Positions 54,192 to 64,000 of a stretch of DNA of 64,000 nucleotides are shown here, piece after piece. The DNA lies in NCBI GenBank assembly GCA_963556495.2, contig OY747721.1:28608849-28672848 (forward strand), written 5' to 3'. Position numbers and translations under genes: made by a program. The notes beneath the pieces were generated by a model, which had not been told where the DNA came from, ran no database searches, and saw only the letters and a program-made list of their open reading frames with translations. The DNA is from Valencia hispanica. Taxonomy: Eukaryota; Chordata; Actinopteri; Cyprinodontiformes; Valenciidae. How positions within the stretch are numbered: position 1 is the first letter of the stretch; every line of letters starts with the position of its first letter.

Positions 54192-55251
54192 CATATTGGT
54201 GTTTTTCCCAGTGGCTTATTTATTTCAGAATGTCACTTTTCAGCAGAATAACCTCATCTGCCAATCAGAGTCAGTGGGTGGGACCTGCATGCTCATTGGC
54301 TGGTTCTTAAACATCAATCTTCCTGGATACCCATTCTCACTACTGTGACTGAGCAGCCTCCTGTACAGCTAGCAACAACATGCTAAATCAAGAGTCGGAG
54401 TTGCATGAACTTTGTTCATCTCTGGTTACTCTAGCAGATTAAACTGAGAGGAATAATTTATCAGAGGATGCCATTTTGAGTTGTTTGGATAATATTTTTG
54501 AAATCATCCCAGGTCCAGTACTGAAGACGTTAGTGCTGTCCGACTTCAGAGTTATTGCTGATATGTTTTCTGTGTCATCCAGCACAACTCGGAGGACGAC
54601 AAAGAAAACATATCAGCAATAACTCTGTCGGACATCATCCAAATGATTCAAAATGGCATCCTCTGATAAATTATTCCTCTCAGTTTGATCTGCTAGAGTA
54701 ACCAGAGATGAACAAAGTTCATGCAACTCCGACTCTTGACTTAGCATGTCGTTGCTAGCTGTACAGGAGGCTGCTCAGTCACAGTGAGTGAGAATGGGTA
54801 TCCAGGAAGATTGACGTTTAAGAACCAGCCAATGAGCATGCAGGTCCCACCCACTGACTCTGATTGGCAGATGAGGTTATTCTGCTGAAAAGTGACATTC
54901 TGAAATAAATAAGCCACTGGGAAAAAAAAAAAACCAATATGACATAAAAACAGACTTTGGAAAAATGAAGTTTTGCAATAAAAACAGATTAAATTAAATA
55001 AAAATGGCTAAAAAATAATTCCCATTGTTAGCAAATATTTTACATTAAAATAATGTATTATATTAAGAAACAGATTTTTTAAGGAAAATGAAAAATATTT
55101 CATACTATTGAACTTAGAATTTTATATATTCAGTTTTTTCACAATTTCATTGTCACGTTATATACTTGTTATTAATTCTTTTCCAGATATCTATTTCACA
55201 ATGGTTTTTTTATTTATTTTATTTTGAGTAGTTTGGTGATCCATACAAAGT

Positions 55252-55633
55252 AGGTGTATAGGATATCTTTGGAAAAGTGATACAGTATATTGTAACTAAT
55301 ATTGTCTGCCTTTAGCATAAAACATATGTATGAGCAAGTTCATATACTGATACAAATTTGGTTGTGTTCGTCACTTAAAAAACGACTTACTGGAGAATAT
55401 AACTTTCAAAGTTATTACTCTAAGGTTTAAACTAGAAAGAAAGCTGTGTGTCATTTGCATACAGGGAGATTATATACTTTCTGACCACAGGGGACCTTCT
55501 GACAGCTGTTGTGTGCTCTGCCTTGCACTCACAGACATGAAGGATTATAGAGAAATTTACAGGTATAAAAAAAGCTCATAAGACTGGAGTGAAGGAGGTG
55601 CTGACACCTGAGGTCATTATTACAGGAATGTTT
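55252..55633. other. Intron sequence, nothing recognised
   Basis: Short stretch between the fold-back element and the next MITE, with no recognisable feature. Confidence 0.45.
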
Positions 55634-56093
55634 CCACTATTTGCACTTGAGGGTAATTTAACCTGATCTTTTTCTGGCGGGGTAAATCAGTTTGCCCATC
55701 CCTCTTAGCCGTCGTGTCGCTATACAAAATTTGGCCTTTAAGGAATTTGCAAAGAAGTCAGCATATCACGGCTGTTTCGGCAGTGAGTAGCGTCACTGAT
55801 CGGAGCTAAAAGACGGCGTTAGAGAATAAAAAGAGATCGACAATAAAAGAAGCGGGGATATTTGCCATGTTGGTATAAACTGCTTCACCAGCAACTCGTC
55901 CAATTTTACGAAGCCAGTTGTTTGGCTAAGTCTGCTGATATTATTTCCCTCTGAGTTACAACCAATCAGCATGAGTTAACCACAGCTCCTGCCCAGCGAC
56001 TCTACTGGACCATTTCTGAGTACATACCCTAATACTGGTACAATGTTGGTTCTTGAAATGCCCGACAAAATTACCCTGAAGTTCCGATAGTGG
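55634..56093. mobile_element. MITE with CCACTAT termini, copy 1
   Basis: A 460-bp element. The left end CCACTATTTGCACTTGAGGG pairs with the right end, whose reverse complement is CCACTATCGGAACTTCAGGG. The interior includes TCTTTTTCTGGCGGGGTAAAT and GTCGTGTCGCTATACAAAATT. A related copy starts at 63822. No clear target duplication was resolved and no protein is encoded. The superfamily is undetermined. Confidence 0.7.
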
Positions 56094-59000
56094 ATTGGGT
56101 TGAGGAAGAGGGATGATTACTGACGCGTTTTGTTATTAACAGGAGAACTGAGTCCTCTTTGCTCATAACTCTTGATTTTTTGTCCTACTAAATATGATCT
56201 CCTCTGTGATAGGTAATTAATGCAACCTAAGCTAAAAGCAGTCAGAATTGTCTGAACAAATTATAAAATTTATACTGAGAGGAAAATTATGTTCAAGAAT
56301 CCAATAATCAAATTTCTTCTTGGAGCTTAAATTTCTCTCTTTTTTTAAATTGAACTGAAAGAAACCAAAAACAATCTGTAGCCACCTTAAATGACTCCAA
56401 CACTTGAATTACAGAATGAAAATAAATTCCCGCAACCTACTCATCTTAACCCACAGATTTTATGTGAAAGAAAATGACAAAATTCTGAACACATATCCCA
56501 AAAAACTGAGAAAGACATGAAACATATTGGGCTAAATAAGATATAAAGAATTGGCCTAACATATCTGCACCGAAGTAAAACAATTGCTGTTTGTGATTGC
56601 TAACATGAACATGAGGCATTGCATAAAGAAAGCTTTGTTGTTCAAAAACAACTAAGTTTGCTTGATGAAAAGGAAGAAAGCATAAAAGACAGAAAAGTGT
56701 TTATTTGGACTGATACTAAATCATCCAAGCTTCTTGAAGTTTTTCTTTCATGCGTCCCTTGGCATCACCATTCTAAAAGTCCCTGCTCAGAAGCTGTGTG
56801 TGAGCCTCATCACAGACCTATGGAGATACCGTGCAAAAAAAATAAGTATTGATTCATCGTCCTGGTAAAGAATTCAGCCACCAACCAATTTCCAATGACG
56901 GGTAATTTTTGGAGGAATTTTTCAATGCACCTGCTCTTGGATTTGGTCTGTGTAATGAAAACCTGCAGGGCTCAAAGTCTCTACTGCCTTGAAAGCTTCT
57001 GATGTGAATATAGAGAGTTTGTAGGAAGGGCAGCTATTATTCAGCAGCTCCCAGTTGGAAGCACCAGCAGGTTTTTGATGTTTGCGCCACTGAGGCGCAA
57101 ACTCCTTAATACATTAACCATGGCACATTCTTTGTCATTTTGTGAGGATGGAAAATACACAAACACTAAAGGTGGAGTCTTTGTGTTAATAGAGATGTTA
57201 ACACAAAGCATTAGCAGCAGCACCGCTGAAATGCAGGTGCTTTGAAGCGCAGGGAAATTTGCTCTCCAGTGGGTTTGCACCTCATAACGCCAGAGGCATC
57301 TCCCCACAACAAGTGTCATTTACACCTCCTCCACTCCCGTCTTCTCCTGGCTCCAGCTCCATGTCCTCCTCTTTCATCCTCTCAGGTCAGGCTCACACTG
57401 AGCAATAATCCCATTTCTCTTTGAGATCGTCCTCTCTGTATGTGACGAGCAGCGGACCTGAGGGGATGATGAGTCAGCAGGGGCTGTAGCAACTAGAGAT
57501 AAAACCTCTGAAATGCAGAAACACTTCCGCATTCAGAAGGGTGACAAATTAGTTTGAGGAAGGTGTCGGCATTTGATGCTTTTTAGCAGTTCTCTGAGGG
57601 TTAAAGGAGGGGGAAAAAAAGACAACAATAATGGCATCCTCTGTGTTTGCGTTCACACTGCTGATGCGATCGCCGAGGTGACGTTACGACCCACAGGCAG
57701 GCACTCAGTAAATATGACACCATAAATTGTGACACATATCAGCTGTGTGAAAGTTGTTACTTCAGTTCAGTGTTTTCCTTAGATAACTGGAAGTGAAATC
57801 TGCAACGTTCTGACGATTACTTTTCACAGATATTACTTCAACCAATGGTAACATCACACTTTGGTTACTCCCACACAATAAAATCTTTCAGAGCAGCTTT
57901 AATGACTACAATCAGCTCAGCCCCTGCAGCGCAGGCACCAAACTAAGAGCAACTGCATCCAAGAAGTTTGGAGGGTTCCCTGCTGTCTGAGAACAACAAA
58001 ATAATTCTGCAAATGTAAGATCCCATGGAAGTTGTTCCTTTGTTTAGTGTTTACTGACGCTAATATTCAGATGAAAAACACAGCTTAGATTGATTATAGT
58101 ATTTTCTAATTTAGATAAAGTTTAACATTTTGAGTGGGGTCAGCTTCTTCAGGATTGTATCTGCGATGCAGACTATACTGTCTCACATGGGGGGGGATCT
58201 AGTTTTTGTGTTTTGCAGGTTTTGTACAACAAATGTTATCGGCATCTTTGGGATACTATCTGCTTGTGTCCATCAGGGTCCATTTGGAGCAGTCATTGGA
58301 TGACGATACGATATCAGAAATATGGATCTTTAAACAAAGTTTCCTGTCAGATTGTAAGTGCTTTCCATTTAAGAGGCTGCTCCTTCAGGCACTGAGCTGG
58401 CGTTTTGGTGCTTGCATGCTGTGTCATCTGTTTTCATTTAGTTTGTGCTTGTTTGGCAGGTGGTGTTTGGATCTTGTCCTAGGGATTTATATTGATCATG
58501 AGCTGTGGCTTGTTTTTGCAGATTTCTTTGCCAGTTTAATGAACTATTTTCAAACCTAAACTTCTTGAAGATCACATCTGCTGTTGGATTGTGTTGAAAA
58601 GCTAAATTTTTTGCATTTGCCCAGCTGCTGAAAGGAGGTCTTAAGTATGACTCAATGTTTGCAACTGGGTTTGAGTTAACTAACATAAAAATATTGAAGA
58701 ACCCAGCCTTAACTGTAACACAGGTGCTTCTGTTGAGTATGGACAGTCAAATACAGAAATGCCATCTTCATAACAAGTGACTAGACTACAAAAATAATTG
58801 TGATTACTGTATGTGCCCTGAATGTGTTGTAAGGCTAAGAACCTGACGATTTTGAATCTATCACATATTTCTTAGCCTGTCATTTTAGTCATACAGCTCA
58901 CTTTTACCTTTTTTTCTGATTCTAAATGTAAACCTTTAGATAAACTATTCTAATACTGAGATATACGTAGATGTACATAGATTAACTCCAGTTCTCTACA

Positions 59001-60507
59001 GAAATTGTTGGAGGAAATGTAAACTATGTTGGAGATTGAAATAAAAATCTAACTGTGAAACCACCTCTTTAAATAATAAATATTTTAATTATTTTCAACC
59101 CAGATCCAGTCTGATGCAGAAAGCTGCTGTGCTGATCTGGGAAACTTTTTGACTGTATTATTCCTCTTTGTCTTGCCTGTCTGATTGCAGTTGCGTTCAG
59201 CTCCGTGTTGACCCTGTGGAGGTGCTTCCCCTTTTTCTTCCCTTCCCTCTTCAATTAAACAACTCCGTGTTTAATGTGTGCCACTCAGTGGATGCTGAGC
59301 TGCCCCTCATTTAATGAAGTTTCCGCTCTGGGCCCAGCCCGGTTCAGCAGGCGTCTAACAGCCGGAGGCATCTTTTCGTTGCAACGCTCAGGGACTTGCA
59401 GGGATAATGTGTCTGAGTGTTAAAATGAGGGCAGGGGTATTGTTCGGGATAGAAACCATAACCCCCACGGTCCCAACCATCATGTTAATACTGCATCCCA
59501 TAACTGCCATGTTACTACCTCCATGGCTGGCTGACTGATAATCCTCCCATTAGGAACCTTTGTAACTTTTTCCTATTTTGTGCTGCTAAACTGTTTTGTC
59601 GTCAGGGTGTTTGGAGGTAAGATGGAGACCACTGTGTGCTGACCTTCAGCTTGTTCATACTAAGCCGAGCAGGTTAAACACATAAAATTAAGCTCTGGTT
59701 GTACTGTAGCTAAACTTTACTTCAATGGTCCTGCCAGAATGGGCAGTTTACCTCTTCGACGCATTCATTTTAAATATAGATCCACCTTATTGTTCTAAAA
59801 TGATCAGATGAGGACTTTCTTAAACAGCATTAGTATTTTTTTCAAAGGATTAAACTGAACCATGCCTAACATTAACCATTTATTTTAACTCTGAACAGCT
59901 AGAGTCATTAAATATTTGCCATCAAACTCAATCGGTCTACTGTGTTGGCACAAACACCTGTGCAGGTACTCGTATCTTTTGGTAGCTTGTTATTGATGAA
60001 ATATTTGCCTTTTTCATTCAAACTAAATGCAGAAACAGTTGATTTTCAGTCACAACTTTAGATAATTTGCTGAGTAAATAAAGTTTTTTGAATAAAAATA
60101 ATAGAAATGTGGGCTTAATGAAAAGTGTGTTTTATACCTGCTTTGATGTGGTTATTTTTGAAAAGGTACTCTGATTTATATTTATTTGACAACTTAATTT
60201 TTAGCTGGATTTGTTTTTGTGTATGGATTATTTGGGTTATTACCGACATATAGTAGGAATTTAATGTCAATAGCCAGATTAGATATTAACTGAGATAAAC
60301 ATTGATGTGTTCAGTACTCATTTCATGCTTTGTATGTTTTAAATGAATTGCCTATTGAAGCCAGTAGCCAGAGAGTTGTTAGAAAAAACCTTAAGCTTTA
60401 GGGTATTCTGTTCTTCTTAAAGTTGGCTCACTTTACAACAGAATGTAAAAACAAAAATCTGAGAAGTAGACTAAACGTCTTTGTTATTTTCCTGTTGTGT
60501 CCTTAAG
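56094..60507. other. Last 4.4 kb of the intron before the M4 exon
   Basis: No exon or repeat family was recognised. Relatively GC-rich, low-repeat stretches at 57210-57480 and 59280-59420 could be conserved non-coding DNA, but I have no direct evidence. The acceptor TGTTGTGTCCTTAAG ends at 60507. Confidence 0.4.
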
Positions 60508-60871
60508 GATCTTGGAGCTGCAGGAGAAAGGCGACCTGGACATCATGAAGCAGAAGTGGTGGCCTCGTACCGGCCGCTGTGATCTCAGCAGCCACGCCAG
60601 CGCCCATCCTGACGGCCGCTCCCTCAAGCTACACAGCTTCGCTGGCATCTTCTGCATCCTGGCCGCCGGCCTCCTGCTGGCCTGCCTGGTGGCTGGCTTG
60701 GAAGCATGGTGGAACAGCAACCGCTGCCGGCAGGAGCAGCCCAAAGAGGTGACCGAGCATAGGGCCCGGCGGACGGGCCAGCGGGGGGAAGACACTGCCA
60801 CACTCTACTTTAAGGATCCAGCCACAGACGCGAGCCCTGACTTAGTGGAGCTCCAGTACACCCAGCTGTAG
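60508..60871 (+). CDS. grid1: grid1 exon: end of S2, M4 and tail
   Basis: The first base completes the Lys codon started in the previous exon (phase 2). The exon encodes [18 protein letters not shown], then [20 protein letters not shown], then M4 at exon residues 42-65 ([20 protein letters not shown]), then [14 protein letters not shown]. Two ends are possible. A donor AAAGAG|GTGACC at 60749 would splice in phase 0 to a tail exon beyond the window, as expected for GRID1, whose tail normally continues after PKE. Otherwise the frame runs 40 more codons to TAG at 60869-60871, ending ELQYTQL. That extension has about 75 percent G or C at third positions, unlike the intron, so it may be genuinely translated. 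The GRCDL Cys pairs with the DDDC Cys of the previous exon. Confidence 0.93.
60749..60754 (+). promoter_or_regulatory. Candidate alternative splice donor
   Basis: CCAAAGAG|GTGACC fits the donor consensus moderately well and falls exactly where the family sequence diverges from the read-through. Use would remove the 40-residue tail; non-use would retain it. Confidence 0.55.
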
Positions 60872-63821
60872 AGGAGAGATTTAGGATGGTAGGGTTAGTG
60901 GAGGAAGGCTGGGGGACAAAGGGAGGCGAGTTAGGACAGAGTAGTTAGACATGCTCTGTGCCTTATTAGCCCAGGCCACTAATTGAAATCAAATTTGGTC
61001 TCTTATGATTTAACCCGCTTCATTTTTTTTCTTTCATCCGTCCATCACTCCCCTCTCACCTTGTCCTCAACAAGGACTTCGACTATTTATCTAGCTCAAA
61101 TTTTCTAAACCACAAGAAGCACATAGCGCACTCCACCCAACCATTACTTCTACTAACTTGCCCATAAAACAGCTTATTGGTGTTTTCCCTCATTAGCTCA
61201 GCACATCAGGTTCTGCCTTCCAACACATCCTGCATGTTTCCCAGCAAACCTTCACTCTCACTAAAAGCCACAGTGTGCACCACAGGCTTTAATGATCAAT
61301 CCCCACAGTGACGCCTTTCTAACCATTTAAAAGCTGCTATTGAATTGTTGTTACAAACTCATTTTCTGTATTAAAGCTTTGGTGATTTCCCTGAGCCAAG
61401 GGTTCTGAAAGGAGGCGATAATTAGCAAGAAAATTTGCGATTTTTCAGGCTGGCAGGGATAACGGTGTTAAACACTGAAACCTTTTCAACACTTATGGAC
61501 ATTTTCAATTTTACTGAGATATCAGAAGACAAAAACGGTCATAAAACAGCTTTCATTAGCAGTTACACCATCAAATAGTGTCCAAATATTTGTTCTTATT
61601 ACCAAAACCCATCTTAAGAAGTGCCTGATGAATTATAAATGGATCACTCTTATGGTTATATTTTCACAAGTTGTCAAAGACGCCTGATGAGGATCAACTT
61701 TAATGTGATATAATTAGAGCAAATACCTGAGTGGCCCTTGAGTTTAGGAAAGACTCGCTGCTGGAAGAATAATGAAGGCTAGGAGTTGAGAGCTCAACAG
61801 TCAGTGCTTTTTCTGTGATGAGAAAAGCTGGCAAACAACAAAACAGACATGGCAGGATAAATAAAAGAGTAACTCCAAACACTTTGATCAGAATAAATTC
61901 ATGATGGTAACTCAGGTTTTGGTGAAAATATTTATCCCGCTTGTCTGTGAGCACTTTAGTATGGGGAGCCTAAGTCTTCGCCACTTCCGGTCGGGCGATG
62001 GGTCCCCTGACCGAAATAAAAAATGAATGAAAGTAAATGGAGAATTAAAAGTCATTTTCTGGTCCGCTTTGTCTTACGCCCTGAATCACACATATGCTGT
62101 ACCTCAATTTAAATGATAACTAATGATGTGCGTTTTGTCATGTGATTTCTGATTTATTTATAAATCAAAAGTTGCATATATGACGTCACGTTAGCTAGCA
62201 CTTGAAATACTCACCCAGACCTTGTAGAGCTTGTCCCACATGCTGGCTCTCACTGGACCATCTATTTCTCCGCCAGCTTAGCAACCACCTTGCACATGGC
62301 CAGATTTATAGTGCTTTTCTCCACGTTTGATGGGCGGCATAGTTGGTTTGTTCCAGTTACTGCTGAGATACTCTTGGCTAGAGTGGTGTTGGACACAATG
62401 TGCATAGTTGCCCCAGTGCCTTGCAATGACTTTCTTGAAGCACTGGCAGTCTTGTGTGGGCATGATGAGGTTGTAGAATTGTCATAAGGGCAGTGTGGCC
62501 AACTGATCTTAAATTCTCTGCTGCCATGATATTATTTAATTACATAATCCCTAAGGCAGATTTGTGCATGTTGGAGGGGACCTCTCACATGTGAAACAGA
62601 GTTTAATGTACACTTAATATCCACTAGAAGACCTCTTCAACAGATTTTAAAGACTAGAAAGGTTCTTCTTTAAAGATATTTAGCACTGTAGTAAAGTCTC
62701 AAACTGTTGTCTCAATCATTACAGTTGAATGTCTTTTGAGTCAAAGTTAAGTCAAACAAAGTACATGTTAATGGACTGCAACTACAACGAACTATTGATC
62801 AAAACCATCTTTAAAAATTCCTGAAAAAATTGAATGCTTTGCAGGCAAAAAGAAAAAAATCAAAACAGCTGCCAGGCCTGAGACTTTGGTAATAAATATT
62901 GCTGCATAGATGCCTACTCTGAAACCAAGGCCGCAGGAGTCATAACACTAACACCTCTTAAAAGATGCCGCCAAATGGACTGCAATAATAGTTTAGTACA
63001 AGACCCTCCAGGACTCATCAGCCTGACCTGATTTCATTTTTTTTTTTTTTTGCAAAGCACTTTTAATAACGTTATGAACACTCCAGACTCCCTGGTGGAG
63101 CTTACCATTAAAGTGCACTTGTGTGTTTATCTATCATGACAAATAAATCAACACAAACTCCAGAATACTTTCTTCTCCCAAATTGAAAATTCCCATGATT
63201 ACATATGCAGTCAATCCTCTACAAAAATCAAATTGTACATGCTTTTTAGATTTAAAAGATGTGAATTGAGTGCAGTGCAGCAGGCCACAGAAGTGCATTT
63301 AATGGAAACCTATGTAGCATCATGATAGTACACTGATGAAGGACAGCACAGAAAACAAAGCTGTTAAACTGACTGTATGGCACTGTACAACATTAACATT
63401 TCACCATTACTAAAGTTCTGTATCGGTTTCTCTAACAGTAAAATTTACGTTTTTCTGTTCACTGACTGGTGGTGTCTCGTCATGGCTCAATTTCTCTAAC
63501 CCTCAATGAACGAGCTACACATTCAATCAGATATAATTTGAAAATAAAGGAGCTACAATGTTACACAAAATAAATGAGGCTGGTATCGTTTAACCATGTA
63601 CTTGAATCCACTTGCAGAATCCGATTAAGTTCTACAGTCATGTAACAAGAATTAAACTTGCAGTAAGGTGATAATGACGACCTGAAATTTAGCTGAGCTA
63701 CAGCAGGAGTAAAATGTACCATTTTGTGTTTATCATACGCATTGGAATAAAAGCTGATTAAATGTTGCAGATAACTTATTCATTTTAAGACATGAACCCT
63801 AAAAGAACAATAGGCACATTT
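60872..63821. other. Downstream sequence: 3' UTR or intron
   Basis: Either the 3' UTR of the short receptor form or the next intron. ATTAAA at 61370-61375 is a possible weak poly(A) signal. The CTTCCGGTCGGGCGATGGGTC region (61984-62010) followed by T/A-rich sequence may be a repeat, unclassified. No further exon resembling the GRID1 tail was found. Confidence 0.45.
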
Positions 63822-64000
63822 CCACTATCGGAACTTCAATGTACTGGATCTTTTTCTGACGGGGTAATCTGTTGGTCCGCTCCTCTCAGTCGCTGTGTCT
63901 CCATACACAATTGGCACTTTAAGGAATCAGCTAAAGACATCCACGTATCATAACTGTTTCAATAGCGAATAGTGTCAATGATCAGTGCAAAAAGGCACCC
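63822..64000. mobile_element. MITE with CCACTAT termini, copy 2, cut by window end
   Basis: Starts CCACTATCGGAACTTCAATG and follows copy 1 (55634-56093) through TTTTTCTGACGGGGTAATCTG, GTCGCTGTGTCTCCATACA and AATGATCAGTGC. Same orientation as copy 1. The right end lies beyond the window. Confidence 0.75.

Larger units (their letters stand above)
53178..55245. mobile_element. Giant fold-back (palindromic) element
   Basis: The whole 2068 bases form one long inverted repeat. The left end TATGGAACACCAAACTACTC is mirrored by the right end (reverse complement TATGGATCACCAAACTACTC), and pairing continues inwards to about 54590, with arms of roughly 670 bases once the nested insertion is removed. Landmarks in both arms include a GCCAATCAGAGTCAGTGGGT block and an AAATTATTCCTCTCAG-type block. 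It is flanked by CAAAGT at 53172-53177 and 55246-55251. No transposase is visible. Without the nested 706 bases it is about 1.36 kb. The superfamily is unknown to me; a 6-bp duplication is uncommon. Confidence 0.88.

Noticed and set aside
58206..58559. 117-codon plus-strand frame
   Set aside because: No similarity to receptor or transposon proteins, Cys/Phe/Leu-rich, and no splice support.
60484..60801. Minus-strand frame of 105 codons
   Set aside because: Antisense shadow of the GC-rich M4 exon.

Overview
The window is animal nuclear DNA, almost certainly from a teleost fish. It has GT-AG introns, a vertebrate ionotropic glutamate receptor gene, several generations of Tc1/mariner elements typical of fish, TTAA-flanked and hAT-type MITEs, tails of fish-type LINEs, a tRNA-derived SINE and many long microsatellites. 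I cannot name the species.

The only host gene I can support is a plus-strand glutamate receptor delta gene, closest to GRID1 (GluD1). Eight consecutive exons are present: 23148-23249, 25106-25228, 25677-25751, 25933-26275, 28762-28900, 46344-46539, 50649-50815 and 60508-60748 (or to the stop at 60871). Joined, the first seven plus 60508-60748 give 1386 nt (462 codons), with every intron phase matching across the junction. They encode the end of the amino-terminal domain, the whole bipartite ligand-binding domain (S1, S2), M1, the M2 pore loop, M3 and M4. The 5' exons lie upstream of base 1. At the 3' end either a donor at 60749 leads to a cytoplasmic-tail exon beyond the window, or the exon reads through to a 40-residue alternative tail ending in a PDZ-type motif.

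Layout. 1-23147 is the upstream intron, carrying a SINE, a pair of inverted AT-rich repeats (1746-5934), an L2-like LINE tail, a (CAT)n array, several decayed transposons and a Tc1 element at 15889-17493 whose transposase has one in-frame stop. 23148-28900 is a compact cluster of five exons. The 17.4-kb intron 28901-46343 is packed with transposons: an intact Tc1 element with almost identical terminal repeats (29436-31066) inserted in a LINE tail, a decayed Tc1 copy, two related TTAA elements with palindromic cores, and a Tc1 copy (36878-40024) hit by three later insertions. 46344-50815 holds two more exons. The 9.7-kb intron 50816-60507 contains a giant fold-back structure, 53178-55245, with a second fold-back element nested at 53492-54191; both are bounded by 6-bp direct repeats. 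60508-60871 is the last exon seen, and the remaining 3.1 kb has no recognisable gene.

The transposases and the receptor are functionally unrelated; the transposons are passengers in the introns. The most distinctive items are the nested fold-back pair, the possible novel receptor tail, the F-to-Y change in the M3 gating motif and the apparently intact Tc1 copy.
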